Below are positions 1 to 9,296 of a DNA stretch of 64,000 nt, one piece after another. The stretch is from Chryseobacterium sp. W4I1 (GTDB taxonomy: Bacteria > Bacteroidota > Bacteroidia > Flavobacteriales > Weeksellaceae): contig NZ_JAUSXQ010000001.1 of assembly GCF_030816115.1 (NCBI RefSeq), forward strand, positions 1,860,001 to 1,924,000, read 5' to 3'. The notes below the pieces were generated by a model that saw nothing but the letters and a program-made list of their open reading frames with translations, made no database searches and had not been told where the DNA came from. The position numbers and the translations under genes were made by a program. Numbering within the stretch: position 1 is the first letter of the stretch; the number at the start of each line of letters is the position of its first letter.

Positions 1-536
1 AAATTTTGTTTGCGAACAATGATATTGATTTTATAGATAAAACCGGAATCGATCACAGCCAATTCAGTTTTGGACTCAAAAAGTCTCTTTTTAATTATAT
101 GCACGGAATTAATTTTGAATTTCCACTTCAGGACTGGTTTGATTTTAAAATTCCAAAAACGCAGGTTCATCCTGATCATATTCACGACTGTCTGTTGGAT
201 GATCATCTATTCAGCTTTAAGGCTAACTCAAAAGTTGTTTTTTTAACCAAAAACGTAATCGCTGAGAATCGCATAAAAAATAAAAAGAAATACTCCGGGG
301 CATATACGCTTCTTACATTCCACTTAAAAACCAATATCGTAAAGATTGATCTGGAGCAGGATAAAGCGGAATGGCTGATGAAAGTGCTGGAAGAAAATAC
401 GATAGAAAACCCGAAAAAACTTACTGCTCAACAACTTAAGAATCAATTTGAAGAAAATTTTGAAGATTTTGAATTATTCTGGTTTTCAAAACCCATGCAG
501 CAGCTTAAGGATAATGGTGTTATTTTGAGCCTTTAA
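1..536 (+). CDS. C-terminal part of an unrecognised protein (cut by window edge)
   Basis: The frame is open to the left edge of the window, so this is probably the 3' part of a longer gene; the first possible start in view is a TTG at 6 with no clear ribosome site. About 176 residues are visible. They are soluble, rich in Phe, Asp and Lys, with no signal peptide or membrane segment. The last 60 residues look helical and charged and end in LKDNGVILSL, which suggests a C-terminal helical or winged-helix-like domain. I do not recognise the family. The gene ends just before a two-way terminator. Confidence 0.6.
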   Translation, partial: ILFANNDIDFIDKTGIDHSQFSFGLKKSLFNYMHGINFEFPLQDWFDFKIPKTQVHPDHIHDCLLDDHLFSFKANSKVVFLTKNVIAENRIKNKKKYSGAYTLLTFHLKTNIVKIDLEQDKAEWLMKVLEENTIENPKKLTAQQLKNQFEENFEDFELFWFSKPMQQLKDNGVILSL

Positions 537-563
537 TTTTAAAAATAAATTTTATTAAATATA

Positions 564-590
564 AAAAGTCTCCGTTTTCCGGAGACTTTT
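564..590. terminator. Bidirectional intrinsic terminator
   Basis: An 11-bp stem (564-574 with 580-590, core GTCTCCG/CGGAGAC) has an A run on the left and a T run on the right. It lies between two convergent genes and can serve both. Confidence 0.85.
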
Positions 591-622
591 AAGATAGTTT
601 ATTAATATTTTATCTTTTCTAT

Positions 623-1444
623 TTATTTAGGAGCTGATTCTTTTTCAACAGTTCCCACCGTTACCTTATCTTGTATTTTAATAAAATTCGGATCCATAAG
701 GGCTATCCTTTCAGCAATTGCTTTATAGGTTGGAAATTTTAACAGGGATGCCCTGCCGGACATTTCTCTGTAAATTGTAAAGATCTTGCCGCCAGCTGTT
801 TTTAGCTGTTTTGTTGTAGTAATATATCTTCCAATGTACTTACTTTTAGCATCATACATTTCAATGTCTATAAAACTTTTATCTGTAATGGTATCTTCTG
901 AACCGAAGCTTACAGGAAGATTAGTGAAATATCCAACCGGAACACCGTTGCTCAGGATCTCTCCCACTTTATTGACCTCAATATTCATTTTGTCAATTTT
1001 ACTTCTTGTGGTATAAGCTTCCTTTGTTTTGGTATCCAGCTTTCTTTTCGGTACATTCTTGAAAATTTCATCCAGATTTTTGATATTGATTCCTTTGTTA
1101 TCAATGATCTTCAATCCTTTTATGGAAGTATAAACAGCAGACTTTTCTTCTCCCGAAAATGCAGACGGAGAAATATAATCGAGTTCGATTGTTTTTTCTC
1201 TGTTATAAACCCTGTTAAGCCTGATATAACTATCTCTCACAGAGTCTACTATACTTTTATCTATGAATTCCATAGTATACATCGGAGTTTCATTCAGATC
1301 CAGGAATGTATAGACATTGGATTTGTTCGAGATTTTGGCAACATGAATACCGTCCAGACTAATAATACCTCTTTTGGTTTTGAAATTCTGGGCATTGAGG
1401 AAAATTCCCAGAATGGTAAAGAATATGATTGTACTTTTCTTCAT
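623..1444 (-). CDS. Secreted protein of unknown function
   Basis: This 273-residue protein starts with a clear export signal (MKKSTIIFFTILGIFLNAQ, cleavage likely after Ala18). The mature part is predicted beta-rich, with no cysteine pair, no repeat and no catalytic motif that I recognise. No membrane segment follows the signal, so it is periplasmic or outer-membrane associated. It stands alone between two terminators. The family is unknown to me; such proteins are common in Chryseobacterium genomes. Confidence 0.75.
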   Translation of the reverse strand: MKKSTIIFFTILGIFLNAQNFKTKRGIISLDGIHVAKISNKSNVYTFLDLNETPMYTMEFIDKSIVDSVRDSYIRLNRVYNREKTIELDYISPSAFSGEEKSAVYTSIKGLKIIDNKGINIKNLDEIFKNVPKRKLDTKTKEAYTTRSKIDKMNIEVNKVGEILSNGVPVGYFTNLPVSFGSEDTITDKSFIDIEMYDAKSKYIGRYITTTKQLKTAGGKIFTIYREMSGRASLLKFPTYKAIAERIALMDPNFIKIQDKVTVGTVEKESAPK

Positions 1445-1472
1445 AAAATCAGACTTTTACACAACATAAAAA

Positions 1473-1496
1473 AAAGTGTAACCAAAGTTACACTTT
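1473..1496 (-). terminator. Terminator after atpC
   Basis: A 10-bp perfect stem (AAAGTGTAAC with GTTACACTTT) and 4-base loop, followed on the minus strand by an eight-T run. It closes the atpD-atpC unit. Confidence 0.85.
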
Positions 1497-1525
1497 CTTG
1501 AAAATATATTTAGCTTTTCATTTAA

Positions 1526-1807
1526 TTATTCACAAAGGATGATTCCTTTATCATGATTAAATTCTACAACACCGCTTTTGATAGGATAAGAAAAAACAGA
1601 GTCTTTGTCATTTTCTCTAGTGAAGTTTTTAGCATAAGCTTCCCCAACTGAAGTTGTATAAAGCTTTACTTTACCCCCAACTAAAGAAGAAACGATTCCT
1701 GCGTGGTTTTTCATGATGTGGAATTCACCATTTTTTCCAGGCAATAATACTGAGTCTACTTCTCCTTCAAAAACTACGTATTCTGGTGTTAAAATTTTTA
1801 TATTCAT
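1526..1807 (-). CDS. atpC: ATP synthase F1 subunit epsilon
   Basis: Epsilon subunit of the F1 rotor stalk of H+-ATP synthase. The 93 residues cover only the N-terminal beta-sandwich; the pattern LPGKNGEFHIMKNHAGIVS (residues 22-40) is the family hallmark. The usual protein is 130-140 residues with a C-terminal helical hairpin that inhibits ATP hydrolysis, and that hairpin is absent here. Short epsilon subunits are known in Bacteroidetes, so this is probably not a truncation. It follows atpD by 96 bp of A-rich repeat DNA; the other ATP synthase genes are not in the window. Confidence 0.95.
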   Translation of the reverse strand: MNIKILTPEYVVFEGEVDSVLLPGKNGEFHIMKNHAGIVSSLVGGKVKLYTTSVGEAYAKNFTRENDKDSVFSYPIKSGVVEFNHDKGIILCE

Positions 1808-1814
1808 TTTAATT

Positions 1815-1852
1815 TAGATTAAAAGATTAAAAGATTGAAGATTAAAAGATTT
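1815..1852. repeat. A-rich AGATTAAA-type tandem spacer
   Basis: The atpD-atpC gap carries four imperfect copies of a GATTAAAAGATT-like unit in a row. A similar A-rich sequence fills the etfB-etfA gap at 52122-52170. This looks like a low-complexity dispersed spacer rather than a gene or promoter. Confidence 0.55.
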
Positions 1853-1903
1853 TTGACAAATAATGTCTCTCATCTCAGGTCTAAAAATCTTATGTCTAAT
1901 TTA

Positions 1904-3462
<1,559 letters not shown>

Positions 3463-3577
3463 TTGGTAAAAAAAAGATTTTTATCATACTTTTTTAAAAA
3501 ATGTAGGAATATAACAATGCAGCAATTTTCCAATAATAACTCAGTAAAACAGGCAATTTTATTGTTATACTATTACA

Positions 3578-3608
3578 TTGTTATATTGTTACATTATTTC
3601 TATATTTG
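3578..3608 (+). promoter_or_regulatory. Promoter of ribF
   Basis: TTG (3578-3580), 20 bases, TATATTTG (3601-3608). The -7 box covers the TTG at 3606 that would otherwise be the leftmost start of ribF, so translation must begin further down, at 3627. Confidence 0.7.
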
Positions 3609-3626
3609 CAGTCAAATTTTTTCGTT

Positions 3627-4547
3627 TTGAAAGTTTTCAAGAATTTTACAGATTATTCCTCTCAAAAGCCTTTAGCGTTGTCTTTAGGAATGTTTGACGG
3701 AGTGCATCTGGGACACAAAAGCATTATTGATGAGCTGATAAAAGTGGGCACAAAGAACAATCTGGAAACTGCTATACTTACTTTTTGGCCACATCCACGG
3801 TTTGTTTTTAATCCTAATGAAGATCTTAAACTTCTTAATACAGTAGATGAAAAGAAAGAACTGATCGAAAAATACGGTGTTGATCATTTATTTCTTAAAG
3901 AATTTGATGATGAATTCAGAAATCTTACGGGAGAAGAGTTTGTGCGCCAGATCCTGATTGACAAACTGAACGTAAAATATCTTATTATAGGCTACGACCA
4001 TTCATTCGGAAAAAATAAAAGCGGAAATTTTGAGCTTCTTCAAAAGCTTTCCCAAGAACTGGATTTTGTTGTTGAACAGATGGAAGCCATCAATATCCAC
4101 GAAAACAATATCAGCTCAACGAAGGTCCGCAACGCTCTTCTAACAGGGAATATTAAAGAAGCTAATGAAATGCTTGGCTATTCCTACTCTGTCTCCGGAA
4201 CAGTAGTTCACGGAAAAAAGATCGGAAGAACAATCGGTTATCCTACCGCTAATATTGACACAGAATCTATCAAACTGCTTCCTAAAAAAGGAGCCTATAT
4301 CGTAGAAACTGAAGTAAAAGGCCAGCAATATAAAGGAATGCTGAGCATTGGCACCAATCCTACAGTGAACGGAGAAAAATTAACAGTTGAAGTTTATATT
4401 CTTGATTTTGAAGATGATATCTATGATGAAAAAATCACAGTACGATTTAGAGATTTCCTTCATGATGAGATTAAATTTGAAGGTCTTGAAAAGCTGATTG
4501 AAAGACTGGACGAAGATAAAAGACTCACCCAGGCTTTTCAATTCTAA
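3627..4547 (+). CDS. ribF: Bifunctional riboflavin kinase / FMN adenylyltransferase
   Basis: Makes FMN from riboflavin and FAD from FMN in the cytoplasm. The 306 residues have an N-terminal nucleotidyltransferase domain with GMFDGVHLGH (21-30) and the STKVR motif (about 164-168), then a riboflavin-kinase domain with GRTIGYPTAN (about 200-209). A start at TTG 3627, giving a protein beginning MKVFKNF, is chosen because the alternative TTG at 3606 lies inside the -7 promoter box. The 3' end overlaps the convergent YjbR gene by 4 bp. Confidence 0.96.
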   Translation: MKVFKNFTDYSSQKPLALSLGMFDGVHLGHKSIIDELIKVGTKNNLETAILTFWPHPRFVFNPNEDLKLLNTVDEKKELIEKYGVDHLFLKEFDDEFRNLTGEEFVRQILIDKLNVKYLIIGYDHSFGKNKSGNFELLQKLSQELDFVVEQMEAINIHENNISSTKVRNALLTGNIKEANEMLGYSYSVSGTVVHGKKIGRTIGYPTANIDTESIKLLPKKGAYIVETEVKGQQYKGMLSIGTNPTVNGEKLTVEVYILDFEDDIYDEKITVRFRDFLHDEIKFEGLEKLIERLDEDKRLTQAFQF

Positions 4548-4897
4548 GAATTTACAATTTCCTCTTTCGCTTTTTTCGTTAATGAATTAAATACCAATTC
4601 ATAAGAATGATCTATTAATTTAAAGATCAGATCTCTTTTTAAACCATCTACAAATACCGAATTCCAGTGGGTTTTATTCATATGAAATGCACCTGTGATC
4701 TGCGGATGCTGCTCGCGGAGTTCTGCGCTCCATTCAGGATCGGTCTTTACGTTGATCCCCAACGGCTGCCTTTCAAGTCCCATTAATAAGAACATTTTTG
4801 TTCCTACTTTCATCACAAGCGTTTCATTATCAAAAGGAAAGGTTTCTGTAACTCCTTTTTTGGCAAGGCAGTAGTCTAAAATTTCGTTAGCATCCAT
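4544..4897 (-). CDS. MmcQ/YjbR family protein
   Basis: A 117-residue small soluble protein of the YjbR/MmcQ family, which has a 'double wing' DNA-binding-like fold; its cellular role is not established. Family marks are the N-terminal Leu-Asp-Tyr-Cys and KGVTETFPFDNETLVMKVG, plus the later HWNSVFVDG. It overlaps ribF tail to tail by 4 bp and is divergent from the next gene. Confidence 0.85.
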   Translation of the reverse strand: MDANEILDYCLAKKGVTETFPFDNETLVMKVGTKMFLLMGLERQPLGINVKTDPEWSAELREQHPQITGAFHMNKTHWNSVFVDGLKRDLIFKLIDHSYELVFNSLTKKAKEEIVNS

Positions 4898-4995
4898 GAA
4901 TTTTTATAAATGATAAGTGATTAATGATCATTGATATTAATTTCAAATGTAGTAAATTTAAGAAAGAAATCATATCATAACCAATCCCAATTATT

Positions 4996-5652
4996 ATGAA
5001 AGCTTTGGTAATAGGCGCTACAGGTGCTACAGGAAAAGATCTGGTCAAGCAACTGCTTGATGATAAAGAATTTGATAAAGTTGATATCTTTGTAAGAAAA
5101 CCGGTTAATATCCAAAATGATAAACTGCATGTTCATGTGGTCAATTTTGAGAAACCGGAAGAATGGAAGGATCTGGTAAAAGGAGATGTCGCATTTTCCT
5201 GCCTGGGAACTACGCTTAAAGATGCCGGTGGCAAGGAAGCTCAGAAAAAAGTGGATTATAATTATCAGTATGAATTTGCGAAAGCAGCCAAAGAAAATAA
5301 TGTTGAAGATTATATTCTGGTTTCTGCTTATGGAGCAAACCCTGCATCTAAAATTTTCTATTCCAAAATGAAAGGTGAGCTGGAAGAAGCTGTAAAACAG
5401 CTACATTTTACGAAGATTACCATTTTCAAACCGGGAATGCTGGAAAGAAAGGATTCTGAAAGAACCGGAGAAGTTCTGGGCAGCAGAATTATAAAATTTG
5501 CAAATAAACTGGGCTTATTGGAAAGTCAAAAACCTTTGCCAACAGATGTTTTAGCTAAGGCAATGATCAATTCCTCCAAAATAAAAAGCAATGGCTATTC
5601 CAGTATTAAGCTTGGAAATATTTTCTGTTTTGCGGAGAAGACCAATGAGTAG
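4996..5652 (+). CDS. NAD(P)-binding Rossmann-fold protein (atypical SDR, HTATIP2-like)
   Basis: A 218-residue protein with the nucleotide-binding loop GATGATGKD (7-15) at the end of the first strand. The segments AFSCLGTTLKDAGGKEA and ILVSAYGANP fit the atypical short-chain dehydrogenase group that includes human HTATIP2/TIP30. It is soluble and cytoplasmic, with an unknown substrate. It is a single-gene unit, divergent from the YjbR gene. Confidence 0.85.
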   Translation: MKALVIGATGATGKDLVKQLLDDKEFDKVDIFVRKPVNIQNDKLHVHVVNFEKPEEWKDLVKGDVAFSCLGTTLKDAGGKEAQKKVDYNYQYEFAKAAKENNVEDYILVSAYGANPASKIFYSKMKGELEEAVKQLHFTKITIFKPGMLERKDSERTGEVLGSRIIKFANKLGLLESQKPLPTDVLAKAMINSSKIKSNGYSSIKLGNIFCFAEKTNE

Positions 5653-5682
5653 TTGATAGAGAATCAGTAATGTAGCAGTAAT

Positions 5683-6198
5683 TTATTTCGTGGTTTTACT
5701 GTTCATACTTTTGCCTAATTTTTCATATTCAATATCATTAGGTTCCCAAAGCTCTATTTTATTTCCTTCTATATCCATGATGTGTACAAACTTTCCGTAC
5801 TCATAAGCCTCGATCTTATCTACAACCGTCACATTTTCTTTTTTAAGCTCTTCAACCAGTTTTTCAAGATTTTGTACCCGGTAGTTGATCATGAAATCTT
5901 TTTCTGAAGGTTGAAAATATTTTGTTTTCTCATTGAAAGGGCTCCACTGGCTAAATCCTTTTTTAGAATTATCGGCACCCTGGTACCACTCGAATACAGC
6001 TCCATATTCATTAGTATTAAGACCTAAATGTTCCTGATACCATGCTCTCATTTTTTTAGGATCTTTGCATTTAAAAAAGATTCCGCCAATTCCTGTTACT
6101 CTTTTCAGATCTTCCGAACTATTTTCTGTAGCTGATTTAAAGGCAAACCCTAACATAAAAGAGGCAAGAATACATAGAGTAAAAATGATTTTTTTCAT
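5683..6198 (-). CDS. VOC-family protein with N-terminal export signal
   Basis: The glyoxalase/bleomycin-resistance (VOC) fold is seen in IGGIFFKCKDPKKMRAWYQ (about 39-57) and the closing FVHIMDIEGNKIELWEP, whose His and Glu could be metal ligands. An N-terminal hydrophobic stretch (residues 5-20) looks like a signal peptide or anchor, so the domain is outside the cytoplasm, which is unusual for VOC enzymes. A second ATG three codons earlier (6204) is possible. The substrate is unknown. Confidence 0.8.
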   Translation of the reverse strand: MKKIIFTLCILASFMLGFAFKSATENSSEDLKRVTGIGGIFFKCKDPKKMRAWYQEHLGLNTNEYGAVFEWYQGADNSKKGFSQWSPFNEKTKYFQPSEKDFMINYRVQNLEKLVEELKKENVTVVDKIEAYEYGKFVHIMDIEGNKIELWEPNDIEYEKLGKSMNSKTTK

Positions 6199-6280
6199 GA
6201 GCAAAGTGTTATTGTTTTTGTAAAAATATATTTTCTATTTCAAATATTTTGAAATATTACCGGTTATTATCAGCTATAAA

Positions 6281-6358
6281 CGCTTCGACTTCGCTCAGCG
6301 TGACAGCTCTAATACTATTTGTATGGTAGAAAATGTCACGCTGAGCGAAGCCGAAGTG
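6281..6358. repeat. Imperfect inverted repeat, REP-like
   Basis: Two 25-base arms (6281-6305 and 6334-6358) match at 23 positions as an inverted repeat around a 28-base centre. The arms carry GTCACGCTGAGCGAAG, a sequence I know as a widely scattered intergenic repeat in Bacteroidetes genomes. It lies beyond the 3' end of the glutathione peroxidase gene and could form a large hairpin in its transcript. Confidence 0.8.
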
Positions 6359-6376
6359 TTATCTTTATTTTTTATC

Positions 6377-6952
6377 TTACTTCAGATACTTAGTAATAGC
6401 TTCGTCAGTAGGTTTTGTTGTACTCACGAAAGTATCTACCAGCTTTCCGTTTTCATCGATCAGGAATTTGGTAAAGTTCCAAAGAATCGTAGTATTTTTT
6501 ACTCCATTCAGCTCCTTTTCAGTCAAATACTTGAAGATAGGTGCTGTGTCGTCACCTTTTACAGAAACTTTAGCCGCCAGGGGGAATGTAACTCCATAGT
6601 TTTTCTGGCAAAAAGCTCCAATCTCGGTATTGGTTCCAGGTTCCTGTCCTCCGAAGTTATTCGCAGGGAATCCTACAATGACCAGTTTGTCTTTATATTC
6701 TTCATATACTTTCTCCAGATCTGCATACTGCGGAGTAAATCCACATTCTGATGCGGTGTTCACAATAAGGATTTTCTTTCCTTTAAAATCTGCAAAGTTG
6801 ATTTCTTTGCCATCCAGGCTTTCAACTTTAAAGTCATATATTGTTTTTCCCATAAGTTCTTTGGTTTTAGCTTGAGAAACTTCACTTTTCTGATTGGTAC
6901 AGCTCTGTAAAAATGCCACAAAAGAAAGCAGCAATAAGAAAATATTTTTCAT
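6377..6952 (-). CDS. Glutathione peroxidase-family lipoprotein
   Basis: Thiol peroxidase of the GPx family, 191 residues. The lipobox LQSC places the lipid-bearing Cys at 18. The peroxidatic Cys is C70 in NTASECGFTPQY (cysteine in place of selenocysteine); FPANNFGGQEP (95-105) and WNFTKFL (158-164) supply the Gln and Trp/Asn of the active site, and C115 may be the resolving Cys. Most such enzymes reduce peroxides with thioredoxin rather than glutathione. The lipoprotein form implies action in the periplasm. Confidence 0.93.
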   Translation of the reverse strand: MKNIFLLLLSFVAFLQSCTNQKSEVSQAKTKELMGKTIYDFKVESLDGKEINFADFKGKKILIVNTASECGFTPQYADLEKVYEEYKDKLVIVGFPANNFGGQEPGTNTEIGAFCQKNYGVTFPLAAKVSVKGDDTAPIFKYLTEKELNGVKNTTILWNFTKFLIDENGKLVDTFVSTTKPTDEAITKYLK

Positions 6953-6993
6953 TCTTATCTATTTTAATGGCAGTTTTGCCAATGTTACTTTTT

Positions 6994-7656
6994 TTAAAAC
7001 TTAAAAATATTTGCGGGAAAAACTTTATTTACCTCAATCTTGTTCAGGATCATAACGTAATCACCATCTTTTTTAGAACTGGAAGATTCTATTCTGAAAG
7101 ACATAACAAGGCTTCCTACTTTTTTATAATCCGAATATACAACTGTTTCATCTTTTTTTACCTCTTTTAAAAGCATAAAAGTTTTTACATCAAAATAGTA
7201 AATGTTCTTATTGACATTTTTGGTCAGTTCTACTTTGTGACAGTAGATCTCTCCTACTTTTTCTTTTCCAAGATATTTGGCTTCAAAACCTTTATTTTCC
7301 CAATCGATGAAATCATTATCAAAGCTTTCCGATACATATTCCGGGTATACCTGCAGCTTATTGGTGGCATAATTCATCGCATAGCCTTTTGTACCGTCAA
7401 AGCCCTCAATTGCTGTTTCTTTTCCATTGATGCTGATAATAGTCTTGGTAAGATTGGGGCGTTGCTGGTAAATTTTTATAGGATATTCATCTTTGATCCC
7501 CAGAATCACTTTTCCCTGCAACAATACTGAATTCAGAAGCTTCCAATTCGTTAATCCTCCGGACAGTTCTATATTTTTGTCTATAATTTCTTTTGCAGTC
7601 TGAGAATACAGTGAAGTGGTAAGCGTTAAAAGGACTAAGTATATTATTTTTTTCAT
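6994..7656 (-). CDS. LolA-like periplasmic protein
   Basis: A 220-residue protein with signal peptide MKKIIYLVLLTLTTSLYSQ. The mature part resembles the outer-membrane-lipoprotein-sorting (LolA/LolB-like) beta fold: a repeated pattern of short strands such as EGFDGTKGYAMN, YCHKVELTKN and FMLLKEVKKDETVVYSDYK. A role in lipid or lipoprotein handling is inferred from fold only. Its start overlaps the stop of the gene upstream by 4 bp (ATGA), so the two are translated together. Confidence 0.7.
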   Translation of the reverse strand: MKKIIYLVLLTLTTSLYSQTAKEIIDKNIELSGGLTNWKLLNSVLLQGKVILGIKDEYPIKIYQQRPNLTKTIISINGKETAIEGFDGTKGYAMNYATNKLQVYPEYVSESFDNDFIDWENKGFEAKYLGKEKVGEIYCHKVELTKNVNKNIYYFDVKTFMLLKEVKKDETVVYSDYKKVGSLVMSFRIESSSSKKDGDYVMILNKIEVNKVFPANIFKF

Positions 7657-8049
7657 TTATTTCTTTTAAAATAATGGTCTAAAGAAGGTCTGAAAATAAA
7701 TTTTGATTCATTCTGTTTCTTTTTGGGGATCAGATTTTCATTTACGTAAGTGAAAACTGTTCCAAGATCTTCTTTAAAATCTAATGGTTTTGCAAGATAT
7801 ACTATTTTATTTTCAAATTTATAATTAATAGGATCTTTTATACTTTGCTGCTGAGATGGTATGGTTAAATACGATGGATAGATTTTGTCATTTTTAAATT
7901 CCAGCACAAGAAATGTGTAGATATCGATCGCTCCATTTGTTGTTGCCTGACAGCTATGGCGTATTTGGGCATAGAATTTTTTATTATTCAAATTCTGAGA
8001 TTTCAGATGGGGAACAGCAAAACAATACTATTAAAAATAAAACCCTCAT
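7653..8049 (-). pseudogene. Probably frameshifted lipoprotein gene
   Basis: Two overlapping minus-strand frames appear to be one gene. From ATG 8049 a 21-residue piece (MRVLFLIVLFCCSPSEISEFE) reads like a short lipoprotein signal and stops at 7984. The other frame (7653-7991, 112 residues, only a TTG start) contains IRHSCQATTNGAIDIYTFLV and runs to the next gene with a 4-bp overlap, but has no start or signal of its own. A one-base indel near 7985-8005 would join them. This could be a real mutation or a sequencing error. The function is unknown. Confidence 0.6.
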
Positions 8050-8143
8050 GTATAGCCTGTATATTCATTCAAATATAAGAGGAATTGGGCAAAAAAACAA
8101 AAGCACTGAGTGCAGGTAATGTTAATGTTTTCCCAATCTATTT

Positions 8144-8866
8144 TTAAATTAATTTCCGTGCTTTCTCCAGATCTTCGGGCGTATCGATCCCTACTCCGAT
8201 GAAATTGGTTTCTATCAATTTGATTTTCATACCATATTCAAGATAGCGGATGCATTCTATCTTCTCTGATATTTCCAGCGGCTTCATTTCCAACTTGGAG
8301 AACTGGAGCAAAGCATGTTTTCTGAAGGCATATACACCAATATGCTTAAAATAACTGATGTCATATGAAGTTTCCCTGTGAAAAGGAATCACAGAGCGGC
8401 TAAAATAGAGGGCAAACCCATTATTATCGGTAATAACTTTTACATTATTCGGGTTTTCAATCTCTTCTTTTTCTGTCAGCTTTATCTTTAATGATGCCAG
8501 AGAAATTTCCTGATTATCATCATCGTTAAAAACGTCGATAAGCTGCCTTAGAGGCTCTAATTTAAGGAAAGGTTCATCTCCCTGGACATTAATCACAATA
8601 TCACAATCGATGTTCTGAACGGCCTCCGCAATACGGTCACTTCCTGTTTCATGCTGCCCAGTCATAACGGCTTTTCCACCATTTTTCACGATTTCATCAA
8701 AAATAATTTCTGAATCCGTAGCCACAAATACTTCATCGAATAGTCCTGTTTCCAAAACATTCTGATAGGTAGTCATGATTACTGTTTTTTCGCCCAACAT
8801 CTGCATCAGCTTTGCCGGAAAACGGCTTGCTTCGTAACGGGCAGGAATGACAGCTATGATTTTCAT
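8144..8866 (-). CDS. kdsB: 3-deoxy-manno-octulosonate cytidylyltransferase
   Basis: Activates Kdo as CMP-Kdo for lipopolysaccharide inner-core synthesis. The 240 residues include the N-terminal [14 protein letters not shown] (7-20), GSDRIAEA (75-82), the metal/nucleotide segment NVQGDEPF (93-100) and the C-terminal [11 protein letters not shown]. Full length and intact. It is the last gene of a minus-strand run; a four-helix-bundle gene with repeat flanks separates it from the aminotransferase upstream. Confidence 0.97.
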   Translation of the reverse strand: MKIIAVIPARYEASRFPAKLMQMLGEKTVIMTTYQNVLETGLFDEVFVATDSEIIFDEIVKNGGKAVMTGQHETGSDRIAEAVQNIDCDIVINVQGDEPFLKLEPLRQLIDVFNDDDNQEISLASLKIKLTEKEEIENPNNVKVITDNNGFALYFSRSVIPFHRETSYDISYFKHIGVYAFRKHALLQFSKLEMKPLEISEKIECIRYLEYGMKIKLIETNFIGVGIDTPEDLEKARKLI

Positions 8867-8871
8867 TGTAA

Positions 8872-8911
8872 AAAAGTTATGAGTTATGAGTTATTAATTA
8901 TGAGTTATGAG
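8872..8911. repeat. Inverted-repeat arm on the 3' side of the four-helix-bundle gene
   Basis: This A/T-rich sequence is built of GTTATGAG units and overlaps the last codons of the gene. It is matched in inverted orientation by 9257-9290 on the other side. The shared core is AGTTATTAATTATGAGTTAT; the right arm lacks one unit. The two arms bracket the gene like terminal repeats. Confidence 0.75.
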
Positions 8912-9261
8912 TTTTTATTCTTCGTCGTTATTATGATGCTCCTGATAATTTTTAACAATTCTGTTGCCTGAGCATTTAAGCCTTCAAATTCTTCTTTAGA
9001 AATATAATCTGTTGCATATAAAAGCTCTAGCCAATATAACGTTTCATCACATTCCTTCTGGGAAATTGACAGCTTATGGATAAAATCCATTCTGCTTTGA
9101 GCATTTAAAGCTTCTCTAATATTGGCACCGACAGATGTTCCGGAGCGTAGCAATTGCTTGGAGAGTGTGAATTCTTTTTTATCAACAATTATTCTTTTAT
9201 AAAAACGAACAATATTTACTGCAAATTCAAAGCTCTTCTTACCAACAATACTTTCGCTCAT
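8905..9261 (-). CDS. Four-helix-bundle protein (S23 / 23S rRNA intervening-sequence type)
   Basis: A 118-residue, almost all-helical protein of the family first seen in intervening sequences of 23S rRNA genes and now found as scattered free-standing genes in Bacteroidetes. Family marks are LLRSGTSVGANIREA (about 38-52), MDFIHKLSISQKECDETLYWLELL and the C-terminal helix with ELLKIIRSI. The molecular role is not settled. Here it sits inside a housekeeping run between an aminotransferase gene and kdsB and is bordered by inverted repeats, which suggests it arrived as a small unit. Confidence 0.9.
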   Translation of the reverse strand: MSESIVGKKSFEFAVNIVRFYKRIIVDKKEFTLSKQLLRSGTSVGANIREALNAQSRMDFIHKLSISQKECDETLYWLELLYATDYISKEEFEGLNAQATELLKIIRSIIITTKNKNS

Positions 9262-9290
9262 AACTCATAATTAATAACTTATAACTTTTT
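9257..9290. repeat. Inverted-repeat arm on the 5' side of the four-helix-bundle gene
   Basis: Reverse complement of the 8872-8911 arm with one substitution and one missing unit. It overlaps the ATG of the gene by a few bases, so the repeat also supplies the translation start context. Confidence 0.75.
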
Positions 9291-9296
9291 AGTATA

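Noticed and set aside
6323-6751. Plus-strand 142-codon frame opposite the glutathione peroxidase gene
   Set aside because: It starts inside the REP-like repeat and is antisense to a well-identified enzyme gene.
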